Assembly: GCA_021775455.1 (NCBI GenBank)
Contig: JAJFHU010000049.1
Span: 1-32,448, forward strand
Direction: 5' to 3'
Length of the DNA stretch: 32,448 nucleotides
Source: Hyphomicrobiales bacterium
Lineage (GTDB): Bacteria > Pseudomonadota > Alphaproteobacteria > Rhizobiales > Rhizobiaceae
Below, piece by piece: positions 1 to 8,419 of this stretch. Position 1 is the stretch's first letter; every line of letters starts with the position of its first letter. Below the pieces are notes generated by a model, which was not told where the DNA came from, did not search any database, and saw nothing but the letters and a program-made list of their open reading frames with translations. The translations under genes were made by a program, and so were the position numbers.

Positions 1-149
1 CCACCCGTGCGCGACAGCAGGGGATAAATTGACGATGAATCCCGCTCAAACAGCCGTCCGATCGAACTCATCGACTCCCCACGCTGCCAGCGATCCCATA
101 TCTGGGACTTCTGTTCTGTTGTAAAATACAGTCTACGTCTGTAACCCAT
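1..149 (-). CDS. IS30-family transposase, N-terminal fragment (continues off the window)
   Basis: This partial reading frame starts at an ATG at 149 and stays open to position 1 (49 codons visible). It begins MGYRRRLYFTTEQKSQIWDR and continues with WQRGESMSSIGRLFERDSSS. That is the N-terminal helix-turn-helix region of IS30-type transposases, which binds the element's terminal repeats. A GGAG lies about 10 bases before the ATG. The DDE catalytic domain would lie outside the window, so activity cannot be assessed. The IS30 assignment rests on this helix-turn-helix and on the terminal sequence behind it. Confidence 0.8.
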   Translation of the reverse strand, partial: MGYRRRLYFTTEQKSQIWDRWQRGESMSSIGRLFERDSSSIYPLLSRTG

Positions 150-180
150 TCCAACACTCCATCTTTTCCAAAAAGACTAA

Positions 181-208
181 AGTGTTGCGTCGATCAATTG
201 AGACCACC
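181..208 (-). repeat. Probable terminal inverted repeat of the IS30-family element
   Basis: Read on the minus strand this is GGTGGTCTCAATTGATCGAC followed by GCAACACT. The TCAATTG...ACGCAACA core matches my recollection of IS30-family ends, and it sits about 30-60 bases upstream of the transposase start, as expected. The partner repeat is outside the window, so the exact tip is an estimate. Confidence 0.55.
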
Positions 209-242
209 ACCCAAAGTAGACATTACACAAACAATCTTCGAG

Positions 243-2084
243 TCAGTTTTGCTCGTGCAAGCCAGCGCGGAGTAAACCTTCCATGATTTTGTCAATAGAT
301 TCCTGCTGCATTCCGCGCGCCCTGAATGGTTGCTCCGGGTCATTGGCATAATCCGGCTTCAATTCCAGTACCGTTTCAAGAGTTTCATTCGCCTTTTCCA
401 GATCGCCATTCATTGCGTAGGCCGCTGCAAGGGCAGCTTGTACCATGAAATTCCCAGGCAAATTAACAATCTGGGCGTATTCTATCGAATCAACATACTC
501 TCCCTGCAAATACGCATGAAGTTGCCATGGCCAGTTCCACCAACTTTGATGCTTGGGGTTGAGGTTCTTGGCGCGCTCAATCCATTCCTTGCCTTTTTCC
601 CATTCTCCCGAATATGCCATCCATGTACCGAGGTCCGCCAGTACGAAAGAGTCATTTGGATTCAGTTTGATCGCCTTATTTGCATAGTTTTGAAATATTG
701 AGCGATCTTCTCCTTGCATCTGGCCGCGAATTGCCAACGCATAGTAAGCGTTAGGATTTTGGGGATCCAGATCAATAGCCTTTTGTGCGGCTTCCCACGC
801 TCTTTCCGCCCAGTCACTTTTTGTGTCGATCGAATATTTTTTTGACTCTATGTATGCAAATGCAAGGCGCGACCAACCGAGTGAGTATCCTGGATCGGTT
901 TGCACAGCCTGAATTGAACAATCGCGAGCTCTTCGATGTCGTTCTGGGTCAAAATTTTCGTAAAACCAGTAAGACAATAAAATGCATTCATATGCAGCCA
1001 GATCCTCAGTCGCCTTGTTTTCCAACTCGCGGATTATAGCCTTGTCAAATATTGGAGCATCCGCAGACCCGATTTCAGCTACTACTTTGCGTGCGATTTC
1101 GAGCTGAACATCCAAAATGGTTTCAGCCGACAGGACGCTGTCATAAGGACCAGGAGAATCGAGTTGCCTGCAATCGCGGGCATTTGTGAATGAAGTTGTG
1201 ACCCGAATTTTATCATCGGTTCGTTGTATCGTACCCGCAAGTATGAAATCGGTTTCAAGCTCCGAACGTATCTCCTCACAGTTTTTGCCGCGAAGAGTCT
1301 CGGTAGTGCTTGGTGAATAGACAAAAAGATTTGAAAACTTGGAAAGGTAGGCATTGATATCCCTGCTCAATCCAGCAGCAAAATATGCCTCGTCCGGGTG
1401 TTTGCCGATTTCCTCGAATGGCAAGACTACGATACGCGGACCTGTTGGCAAAGAGGGGGTGGTGTCCATTGAAGCATAGACAAAAATTGCCAGTATCAAA
1501 GCAGCCAACGCGGCGACGCCAGTTCCAACTGCCCACCTGAATGCAAGCACAGTATTACGCATTTGACGAGCCAGGTTTTCCGGCCAGCAGTAAATTTCGA
1601 CTGCTCTTTTGATATTCTTCAACTTGCGTCGACCGACTTGGGTAAATTTACCGTCAATTTTGCCGACGATCTGGTCTGCCACTACCCCTGAAATGCAAAT
1701 CCCGCCAGGCGGTGACAAAGGTTCCAGCCGGGCAGCCAGATTCAAGCCATCCCCAAGAACGTCATTCTCGGTGATTTCCACATCACCAAAATGTAGGCCA
1801 ATTCGAAAGGTGAAAACCTTAATTTTGCTTGCTGCTAAAGTATTTTGAATGGATTGTGCCGCTTCAACGGCGGATACCGCACCTGGAAACATGGCAATCA
1901 CGCTATCCCCAGCTGTCTGAATAATTTGCCCTTTGTATCTTTTGATTTTGGAATCGATGATCCTGCGGGATGCTTTTATTGCCCGTAATGCGGTTGCCTC
2001 GTCTTCTTCCATCAAACGACTGAATCCGACGGCATCTGCAACGAAAAGTGCGGCTATTTGGCGGCCCAATTTTTTCCCAATCAA
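243..2084 (-). CDS. Membrane-anchored class III nucleotidyl cyclase with TolB-like and TPR regions
   Basis: A class III cyclase domain occupies residues 8-165. It has both metal-binding aspartates (D17 in VADAVGFSRLM, D60 in TAGDSV) and the transition-state pair N115/R119 (LNLAARLE). The adenine-specifying lysine of adenylyl cyclases is replaced by Q56, while the partner aspartate D108 is kept. So cAMP synthesis is likely by family but not assured. One hydrophobic segment (about 183-205) would anchor the protein in the inner membrane, leaving residues 215-330 (a TolB/FlgO-like fold, VVLPFEEIGKHPDEAYFAAG) and C-terminal TPR repeats (about 355-600) on the far side. No ATG fits: an in-frame stop lies at 2124-2126 and the first usable codon is TTG at 2084, so the start is uncertain. 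A paralogue lies at 14679-16433. The IS30 end lies just beyond the stop codon. Confidence 0.85.
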   Translation of the reverse strand: MIGKKLGRQIAALFVADAVGFSRLMEEDEATALRAIKASRRIIDSKIKRYKGQIIQTAGDSVIAMFPGAVSAVEAAQSIQNTLAASKIKVFTFRIGLHFGDVEITENDVLGDGLNLAARLEPLSPPGGICISGVVADQIVGKIDGKFTQVGRRKLKNIKRAVEIYCWPENLARQMRNTVLAFRWAVGTGVAALAALILAIFVYASMDTTPSLPTGPRIVVLPFEEIGKHPDEAYFAAGLSRDINAYLSKFSNLFVYSPSTTETLRGKNCEEIRSELETDFILAGTIQRTDDKIRVTTSFTNARDCRQLDSPGPYDSVLSAETILDVQLEIARKVVAEIGSADAPIFDKAIIRELENKATEDLAAYECILLSYWFYENFDPERHRRARDCSIQAVQTDPGYSLGWSRLAFAYIESKKYSIDTKSDWAERAWEAAQKAIDLDPQNPNAYYALAIRGQMQGEDRSIFQNYANKAIKLNPNDSFVLADLGTWMAYSGEWEKGKEWIERAKNLNPKHQSWWNWPWQLHAYLQGEYVDSIEYAQIVNLPGNFMVQAALAAAYAMNGDLEKANETLETVLELKPDYANDPEQPFRARGMQQESIDKIMEGLLRAGLHEQN

Positions 2085-2098
2085 TCTGTAATGAAAAT

Positions 2099-2119
2099 AT
2101 GATACCGTTGATGTATCAT
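2099..2119. promoter_or_regulatory. Perfect 7-bp inverted repeat before the cyclase gene
   Basis: ATGATAC (2099-2105) and GTATCAT (2113-2119) are exact reverse complements around a 7-base spacer. The repeat lies about 15 bases upstream of the TTG start of the cyclase at 2084, within a 196-base gap. It could be an operator or a leader hairpin that affects translation. No regulator is identifiable. Confidence 0.35.
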
Positions 2120-2267
2120 CATGTCACTGATCACCTGGTTGCCGCGCTGCAATTGATGTTAATGTTTAGATGTCCGCCATTGGCACCTTTTGACGTTGCG
2201 AAGTACGTCGCTAGTCGGACAGTAGCCACTATCCGAATTTAGTACTTTGTCCGCATTCCTGCCATCA

Positions 2268-2283
2268 TAGGGCTTCAGCCCTA
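2268..2283 (-). terminator. Short hairpin at the parC stop codon, weak terminator candidate
   Basis: TAGGGC and GCCCTA form a 6-bp stem with a 4-base loop that includes the parC TAG stop. No T-run follows on the minus strand, so a Rho-independent terminator is only weakly supported. The rest of the gap to 2085 shows another imperfect repeat (about 2214-2234, CGGACAGT against ACTATCCG) and no gene. Confidence 0.25.
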
Positions 2284-4533
2284 CCCGCCGAACTTACCGT
2301 TCTTCGGAAAGCCTTTTGGTGCGACGCGGCCAGCCTGAGCGCGTTCGCCCACATATTCCTTGAGTTCACCAAGGCTGCGGGTGTGCGTGCGGTCTGCGGA
2401 ATCTTCCCAGGTCAGGCCATCTTCCTTCCTGAAAGTTCGCACGTCCTTGATGCCTCCGTCCTTGTACTTTTGAAGCCGAACGCCCTTGCCTCTGGTCATT
2501 TCCGGAATATCTGAAAGCGGGAAAATCAAAAGTTTGCGATTCTCGCCAACCACTGCAATTGTGTCCCCTTCTGCAGGAACGCACAATGCAGCTTCGACCG
2601 GCTGCTTTACGTTCAACACCTGTTTGCCCTTGCGGGTATTCGCAACGACTTCCGCTTCCGGCACGATAAAGCCATTGCCCAAGGTTGACGCAACCAGAAG
2701 TTTGCGGCCTGGCTCAAGTTTGAACACTGCGATGATGTCCGTGTCATTATCCATATCAACCATGACGCGGACCGGCTCACCGTGTCCACGGCCACCGGGG
2801 AGCTTGTCTGCGCCCAGCGTAAAGAATTTACCGCCGGTATTGAACAGAATGACCTTGTCCGTGGTTTCAGCGTGGAATGCCGTATTCAGCCGATCGCCTT
2901 CCTTGAAGGCAAGGGTTTCGAAATCGGCCAGGTGACCTTTCATGGCCCGTATCCAGCCCTTCTCAGAAAGCACGACCGTTACCGGTTCCTTCTCGATCAT
3001 TGCTTCCTGAACGGCCTCAAGATCGATTTCCTTGGCCTCAGAAAACTTGGTTCGGCGACGGCCGAGTTCGGTGTCCTCACCAAACTTCTTTTTCACCTCG
3101 CCAATGTCGTGCCTGAGCACTGCCCATTGCTGCTCTTCGGATGCAAGTAGCGCTTCAATCTGTACTTTCTCTTCAGAAAGCTTTCCATGCTCTTTGCTGA
3201 TTTCGAATTCTTCAAGCTTGGCAAGAGAGCGCAGGCGCATGTTGAGGATTGATTCAACTTGCAGCTCAGTGAGCTCATATTTGGCAATCAGTTTTTTCTT
3301 CGGCTCATCCTCAAACCGGATAATGCGGATTACCTCGTCAATGTTGAGATAGGCAATCAGCAGGCCATCGAGAATTTCCAGCCGCCGTTCAATCTGCGCC
3401 AAACGATAGCGAGAGCGGCGAACCAGAACATCACGGCGATGATCAAGCCATTCGCGCAAGACATCCCGCAAGCTCATCACCTTCGGCACTTTGCCGCCGG
3501 AGAGCACGTTCATGTTCAGCGAGATGCGGGTCTCCAACTCGGTCAGTTTGTATAGGGACTCCATCAGAATTTCAGGATCTACCGCACGAGATTTGGGCTC
3601 CAGGACAACTCGAACCTCTTCTGCCGACTCGTCACGAATGTCCCCAAGAAGCGGTAATCTGCGGTTGAGCATCAACTCGGCAATTTTTTCAATCAGGCGG
3701 GATTTTTGAACCTGATACGGGATTTCGTCGACAATTATCTGATAGCCGCCGCGTCCGGTATCTTCCTTTCCCCAATTTGCGCGAACGCGGAAAGATCCCC
3801 TGCCCGATTTGTAGGCTTCCAATATCGTGGATTGGTCATCTACGATTACACCACCTGTCGGGAAATCCGGCCCTTGAACATAACTCACCAGCTTGTCCAT
3901 GCCGGCATTTGGAAACTTGATCAGGTGGATAGCTGCATCACACAACTCCGCTGCGTTGTGAGGCGGAATGTTGGTAGCCATGCCAACCGCGATGCCGGAG
4001 GAGCCGTTTGCCAACAGGTTTGGAAAGGCACCTGGAAGAACTACCGGCTCGTTTTCTTCCTCATTGTAATTCAGCCGAAAATCGACTGCATCTTCGTCAA
4101 TACCTTCCAGCAGTAAAGTCGCAACTTCCGTCAATCGGGCTTCGGTGTAACGATAAGCAGCGGCGTTATCACCATCGATGTTACCGAAGTTACCCTGTCC
4201 ATCTACCAGCGGATAGCGCTGGGCAAAATCCTGCGCCAAGCGAACCAACGCATCATAAATCGCCTGATCACCATGAGGATGAAAATTACCCATGACATCG
4301 CCAACAATTTTGGCGCATTTTTTGAACGTTTCATTGGGATTGAGTCTGAGCTGACGCATCACGTACAAGATGCGCCTGTGAACCGGCTTCAGGCCATCGC
4401 GCACGTCAGGAAGCGCACGACCCATGATCGTGGACAGCGCATAAGCCAGGTAGCGTTCCTCAAGGGCGGACTTAAGATCCACGCCCTCAATATTGCCGCC
4501 TCCAGATGATGGTGGAATCAGGTTTTTTCCCAT
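2281..4533 (-). CDS. parC: DNA topoisomerase IV subunit A
   Basis: This is the cleavage subunit of topoisomerase IV, which decatenates daughter chromosomes with ParE. The N-terminal breakage-reunion domain carries [20 protein letters not shown] (residues 38-57), the quinolone-pocket segment [18 protein letters not shown] and the catalytic tyrosine Y129 in [10 protein letters not shown] coiled-coil region (about 350-470) and beta-pinwheel repeats follow. Its 750 residues and degenerate pinwheel fit ParC rather than GyrA; there is no GyrA-box. At the positions equivalent to E. coli ParC S80 and E84 the residues are Q90 and D94. The start is the ATG at 4533. The gene follows the triple-Rid gene in the same direction after a 56-base gap containing a hairpin. 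Confidence 0.95.
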   Translation of the reverse strand: MGKNLIPPSSGGGNIEGVDLKSALEERYLAYALSTIMGRALPDVRDGLKPVHRRILYVMRQLRLNPNETFKKCAKIVGDVMGNFHPHGDQAIYDALVRLAQDFAQRYPLVDGQGNFGNIDGDNAAAYRYTEARLTEVATLLLEGIDEDAVDFRLNYNEEENEPVVLPGAFPNLLANGSSGIAVGMATNIPPHNAAELCDAAIHLIKFPNAGMDKLVSYVQGPDFPTGGVIVDDQSTILEAYKSGRGSFRVRANWGKEDTGRGGYQIIVDEIPYQVQKSRLIEKIAELMLNRRLPLLGDIRDESAEEVRVVLEPKSRAVDPEILMESLYKLTELETRISLNMNVLSGGKVPKVMSLRDVLREWLDHRRDVLVRRSRYRLAQIERRLEILDGLLIAYLNIDEVIRIIRFEDEPKKKLIAKYELTELQVESILNMRLRSLAKLEEFEISKEHGKLSEEKVQIEALLASEEQQWAVLRHDIGEVKKKFGEDTELGRRRTKFSEAKEIDLEAVQEAMIEKEPVTVVLSEKGWIRAMKGHLADFETLAFKEGDRLNTAFHAETTDKVILFNTGGKFFTLGADKLPGGRGHGEPVRVMVDMDNDTDIIAVFKLEPGRKLLVASTLGNGFIVPEAEVVANTRKGKQVLNVKQPVEAALCVPAEGDTIAVVGENRKLLIFPLSDIPEMTRGKGVRLQKYKDGGIKDVRTFRKEDGLTWEDSADRTHTRSLGELKEYVGERAQAGRVAPKGFPKNGKFGG

Positions 4534-4557
4534 GCCTATCGGTTACCGAATGGTGCG

Positions 4558-4574
4558 ATTCGCTGCAAGCGAAT
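4558..4574 (-). terminator. Perfect 7-bp hairpin between the triple-Rid gene and parC
   Basis: ATTCGCT (4558-4564) and AGCGAAT (4568-4574) pair perfectly around a 3-base loop. A second small palindrome, TCGGT-T-ACCGA (4539-4549), lies just before the parC start codon. No T-run follows on the minus strand, so this may be a processing or attenuation structure rather than a true terminator. Confidence 0.35.
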
Positions 4575-4589
4575 GTTGCAAATTTCAAA

Positions 4590-5813
4590 TCAATTATCGA
4601 TCATTGCTGTGACTTCAATTTCAATCACCATACTCTCATATACCAGACCCGGAACCGGAATGCCGGTCGTTGCAGGGCCAGGTTCTGTGTAAGAACCGGA
4701 TCGGATAAGCAGATTTTGATGAAGTTCATCGGCTGAAGCACTACCCTGATAGAAGGTTGTTACCTTGACCACATCATCAAGCGTTGCACCAAATTCTGCC
4801 AACACTTTGGCAATGTTGTCCATTGCAGTTCGCGTTTGCGCAACCATGTTGTTCGGGTCCATGACATTCGCTTTGCTATCTAGTGACACCTGTCCACCCA
4901 GATGGATTATTTTCCCGCACTTGTTACCGTGTTTATAAGGAAGCGGTGTCGTCCAGTCCCAATGGCCTTCGGGCCATGCATACTGTTTTTCCAGACGATC
5001 TCCATCTGTTCCCCGCATCGCGATTACGGAAATTTTGGTCATCAGTCCCGATTGCGGGAAAGAAGGAACGGGAATCCCTGTTGCCGCAGGTCCTGGATCA
5101 GGAAAATATTTGGCGCGAATGGCAGCCGGTTTTTCCCATTCTTCAGCGTTGCCCTTTCCGCAATAAAATACATTCAACTTCAAGACATCGCCCATGTCTG
5201 CGCCCACCGCTGCAAGTATATTGGTGAGTTGATCCATCATGATGGAACTTTGTTTGACTATGTCACTTGCAGCAATGACTTCGCCTTTATCGTTCATTGC
5301 CGAAACATCGCCGGTAAAGATCATCTCGCCACAACGCACGACATGGGAAAATTCAGTTGGCAGTTTTGGCATTCCGGCTAAATGAAAACATTGTCGCTCA
5401 AGTCGCGAACCATCCTCACTACGCATGGCAATCGCCTCGATTTCCAACATCATGCCAGGATAGCAAAGCTCTCCCAGGCAAATGGTGCTGATTGCCGGAC
5501 AGGCTTTGCTTCCAACACGCTCAGCAATTTGTTGCAACAACTCCTGTTCATCAGTTTCATCGCCAACAAAATAGGCAATGAATTTCACAACATCCTCAAA
5601 GTCTGCGCCTAACTCCTTGAGCAGGACATCCAGATATTCGAGAACACCGGTACATTGCGATTTCAGGTTTCCCGGGTTGCGGACACTGCCCTGTGGATCG
5701 AGGTCGACCTGGCCTCCTGTGAAAATCATTTCACCCGCTCGTACGCCGTGTTTATGGGTTAAATTAACCGGCCAGTTCCAGTGATTTTCGGGGAAGCTGT
5801 ATTGCCTTTTCAT
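4590..5813 (-). CDS. Three tandem Rid (YjgF/RutC-like) domains in one chain
   Basis: The 407 residues contain three successive Rid-type folds at about 5-131, 139-266 and 276-404. Each has the 'FTGGQVDLD / FTGDVSAMN / LGGQVSLD' strand, a GAD/GAT...DVVK helix and a closing (E)IEAIAM-type strand. Domains 1 and 3 resemble each other most (PENHWNWP against PEGHWDWT). Canonical RidA is a small homotrimer that hydrolyses reactive imines/enamines using an arginine just before the last strand. By alignment that arginine is missing from all three domains here (L, P and L at the site), so canonical deaminase activity is not supported. I chose the ATG at 5813, five bases after the upstream DUF2207 stop codon; an in-frame TTG at 5825 overlaps that gene. 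There is no signal peptide, so a cytosolic protein is expected. The substrate is unknown. Confidence 0.85.
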   Translation of the reverse strand: MKRQYSFPENHWNWPVNLTHKHGVRAGEMIFTGGQVDLDPQGSVRNPGNLKSQCTGVLEYLDVLLKELGADFEDVVKFIAYFVGDETDEQELLQQIAERVGSKACPAISTICLGELCYPGMMLEIEAIAMRSEDGSRLERQCFHLAGMPKLPTEFSHVVRCGEMIFTGDVSAMNDKGEVIAASDIVKQSSIMMDQLTNILAAVGADMGDVLKLNVFYCGKGNAEEWEKPAAIRAKYFPDPGPAATGIPVPSFPQSGLMTKISVIAMRGTDGDRLEKQYAWPEGHWDWTTPLPYKHGNKCGKIIHLGGQVSLDSKANVMDPNNMVAQTRTAMDNIAKVLAEFGATLDDVVKVTTFYQGSASADELHQNLLIRSGSYTEPGPATTGIPVPGLVYESMVIEIEVTAMIDN

Positions 5814-5818
5814 GTGGG

Positions 5819-7801
5819 TTACCAACCGCCGCCACCGCCGCCACCTCCACCGCCGCCGGAAAATCCTCCACCGCCGGAAAAGCCGGAGGAAGAAGATTTC
5901 GGTGCGGGCATGGCATCGGCAAAACTTGACTGAATGCTGTCGGATATATCCCGCATGGATTCACCAATATTATCCGGGCGGAAATTATCTCCCCGGTACC
6001 ATCCAGGAGACCAGTTTGATGCAATCGCGCCAGCAGCAATTGCTGTTGCCAACCAAGCCTCAAATGCCTTGGACCAAGGCTTTTCAACCCCAAGTGCAAC
6101 GGCATAGGGCAAAAGTGTCTCATAGTGCTGCGGAGACATCTCCGGAGCGCCACGGATGTTCATCCGGTCCTTTTCAGCCAGATTGAGATACTGTTTCAAT
6201 CCCTCAATGCCATCCATCAGCTTTTGGCCAGTTGGCGTCGGCGCACCCATCAGGAAAAAGAATACAACATTGAGCATAATAATTCCGAGAAAGACACTCA
6301 TCAGCATTGCGTTTGGGATATTTCCAAACAACGCTGCGAGAACCGGCAAGAAGCCCGAAGAAAATACAAACCCGAACACAGTCGCGAACAGGACGCTGAA
6401 AATTTTGACGATCAAAGATCTTCCACGCGAAAAGAAGCGTCCAATGTGAAACAGAAAGATGCCTGCAAATATGCCGAAAAAAGTCATTGTAACGACGAAG
6501 CCGATAGTTTCTTCTGTCACTCCGCCAAAAAACAGGGTTGTGACGATTACAAGCAACGACAAAAACACGCCAAACACAATAACACCTGTATTTCGGACGT
6601 AGTAGTCCGAACGATGCTCTTGCTCCATTGCTGATGAAAACTCGTTTTGCAGCTTCTTGACCTTGCTGCCATGATCTTTTGAGATAACCAGATCGCCATG
6701 GTATCGATTAACAATCTTGAATACGGCACGCTCCCCTACCGGCAACTTACCTTCCGGCGCTACGTTGGTAGCCTTGATCCTCAAATCACCGGAAAGATTT
6801 TCGAGCGTCACCAAACCTTTCACAGCAAGATTGAGGATTGCAGCGGACATGGCATCCCAGCCTTTGCCGCTCAGACCTTTTTTGTAAATATAGTTTGTCA
6901 ACGCCGGAGAAATTCCATCCGGCGCATCCCATCGCGGAACCAGGACGCCCTTGGGCGGGTCACGGCCAATCCGGTTCCAGTTGTAAGTATAGTAAATTCC
7001 GGCAACGAAGAGCCCGCCAAAAGCAATAATTTCAGCCAGATAATCAAGAAACGTCCAGTACAGCAACTGACGGGAAGAAGGTGTTGCAACAATACCCTTG
7101 GGAAACTTTACACCAACCGTCATACCCTCATATGACGCAAGGGTTTTGCTGGTGGTAAAGCGGACACTATTACCACCATCAATCAATTTTGAAGTGGCAT
7201 CCTGTGCCGTTGACTTGTATTTCCCGGTATAGGCAACCACGCCGGTTGCCATCGCCTCTTTCGGCAATGTGACAACAGCAGTTGCAATTTCAATCGGAAA
7301 CGCCCAACCGTTACCGGTTACGTTCCAGAACAATTCATCATGGTTTTCAAAAAACCGGATCTGTCGTCCTGATCGATAGATAATCTCATACGTGTATTGG
7401 CCTGTAGACAAAAACACGTCACGATCGCCGATAAAGATGCGGAGATTTTTCTGAGTCTTCTCAGTGTGATAGGGCTCTTCCTTACCATCCCGCTTTACCG
7501 ACACAATCTCAAAGGTAACCTTGCGGATTTTGCCATTCCGGTCTTCAAACGTCCGAATTAAATCGCGGTATATGCCACGCCTTATCTGACGGCCTTCCGC
7601 TTTTACCGTGATGATTTCTGTAACGTGTAACCCGCCATCAGGCTCAATCTTGATAATTGATTCAAACCGGCGGATAGTTTCAGCTGCGAGAACCTGACTG
7701 GCAAAGGAGAAAATCATGACAACCGAGACCAGAATGACTGCCAAGCAGCCACGTAAAGCAATTGTCCTTCGGTGGTCACTCATGAATGCATCCAACTGCA
7801 T
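5819..7801 (-). CDS. DUF2207 membrane protein with glycine-rich C-terminus
   Basis: An N-terminal signal or anchor segment (about residues 19-40, ending VLAAE) precedes an extracytoplasmic DUF2207 domain (about 42-235). Then come a membrane segment (about 250-275), the NRIGRDPPKGVLVPRWDAP motif typical of this family, further membrane segments between about 400 and 530, and a soluble tail ending in SGGGG-rich sequence with a final tryptophan. The Gly-rich tail (DNA about 5822-5880) is normal for the family and not a frameshift product. The ATG at 7801 shares its A with the TGA of lemA, which suggests translational coupling; a second ATG (MSDHRR) lies at 7780. LemA and DUF2207 proteins are a recurrent gene pair of unresolved envelope function. 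Confidence 0.85.
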   Translation of the reverse strand: MQLDAFMSDHRRTIALRGCLAVILVSVVMIFSFASQVLAAETIRRFESIIKIEPDGGLHVTEIITVKAEGRQIRRGIYRDLIRTFEDRNGKIRKVTFEIVSVKRDGKEEPYHTEKTQKNLRIFIGDRDVFLSTGQYTYEIIYRSGRQIRFFENHDELFWNVTGNGWAFPIEIATAVVTLPKEAMATGVVAYTGKYKSTAQDATSKLIDGGNSVRFTTSKTLASYEGMTVGVKFPKGIVATPSSRQLLYWTFLDYLAEIIAFGGLFVAGIYYTYNWNRIGRDPPKGVLVPRWDAPDGISPALTNYIYKKGLSGKGWDAMSAAILNLAVKGLVTLENLSGDLRIKATNVAPEGKLPVGERAVFKIVNRYHGDLVISKDHGSKVKKLQNEFSSAMEQEHRSDYYVRNTGVIVFGVFLSLLVIVTTLFFGGVTEETIGFVVTMTFFGIFAGIFLFHIGRFFSRGRSLIVKIFSVLFATVFGFVFSSGFLPVLAALFGNIPNAMLMSVFLGIIMLNVVFFFLMGAPTPTGQKLMDGIEGLKQYLNLAEKDRMNIRGAPEMSPQHYETLLPYAVALGVEKPWSKAFEAWLATAIAAGAIASNWSPGWYRGDNFRPDNIGESMRDISDSIQSSFADAMPAPKSSSSGFSGGGGFSGGGGGGGGGGGW

Positions 7802-8361
7802 CAATTATCAAAACTGACCGTCGGCACTTCGCGCTCACGCGCATCTGCAATCTCAAAATATTCAGCCTGATGAAATCCGAATGTGCTGGCCACCAAGTTT
7901 GAAGGGAAACTTTCAACCCTCACATTAAGTGCTCTAGCCGCACCATTGTAGTACCGCCTTGCCATCTGAATTTCGTTTTCTGTTTCCTCAAGCGAATCTT
8001 GCAGATCCTTGAAATTTTCATTGGCTTTCAGATCCGGATAGTCTTCTGCAACCGCAAACAGTTTTCCCAGTGCCTGGGACAGCATTCCTTCTGCTGCTGC
8101 TCTTCCCGCGATATCTCCTGATGGAACTGCCTGTGCTCTTGTCCGCATTTCGGTAACTTCGCGAAGTGCATCTTTTTCATGCTTGGCGTATCCCTTCACC
8201 GTCTTGATCAGATTGGGAATGAGGTCAGCGCGACGTTTCAATTGCACATCAATGCCGCTCCAGGCTTCACGAACCATTTGGCGAGCGCGTACCAGTGCGT
8301 TGTAAACAATAATCGCAAACAGGGCGATTGCAGCAAGAATGCCAATACCGATCATATCCAT
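7801..8361 (-). CDS. LemA family protein
   Basis: The 186-residue protein has an N-terminal membrane anchor (about 3-24, IGIGILAAIALFAIIVYNAL) followed by a helical domain with the family signature AWSGIDVQLKRRADLIPNLI and EMRTRAQA. The closing part carries ETENEIQMARRYYNGAARAL and FPSNLVASTFGF. LemA proteins have a short external N-terminus and a helical-bundle domain; their biochemical role is not settled. A strong ribosome-binding site, GGAGG, lies about 8 bases before the ATG. The next gene (DUF2207) starts inside the stop codon, and the triple-Rid gene follows at once, so the three are probably one operon. Confidence 0.9.
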   Translation of the reverse strand: MDMIGIGILAAIALFAIIVYNALVRARQMVREAWSGIDVQLKRRADLIPNLIKTVKGYAKHEKDALREVTEMRTRAQAVPSGDIAGRAAAEGMLSQALGKLFAVAEDYPDLKANENFKDLQDSLEETENEIQMARRYYNGAARALNVRVESFPSNLVASTFGFHQAEYFEIADAREREVPTVSFDN

Positions 8362-8419
8362 GGGCTAGCCTCCGGGAATCAATTGCGCAACGAAGAATAG
8401 CCCATGAATGGCCAAGTGC

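Larger units (their letters stand above)
1..208 (-). mobile_element. IS30-family insertion sequence, end portion (cut by window edge)
   Basis: The leftmost bases hold the 5' part of an IS30-type transposase read leftwards. Behind its start lies a stretch whose minus strand reads TCAATTGATCGACGCAACA. This resembles, from memory, the conserved core of IS30-family terminal repeats. The element therefore runs out of the window to the left, and its near end lies at about 205-210, roughly 35 bases after the stop codon of the neighbouring cyclase gene. The other end, the full transposase and any target duplication lie outside the window, so completeness cannot be judged. Confidence 0.75.

Noticed and set aside
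5822-5880. GGC/GGT-rich run as a simple repeat or frameshift product
   Set aside because: A Gly-rich tail ending in tryptophan is the usual C-terminus of DUF2207 proteins.
6125-6634. 169-codon plus-strand frame opposite the DUF2207 gene
   Set aside because: It is antisense to a well-supported gene, has a low-complexity charged translation and no ribosome-binding site.
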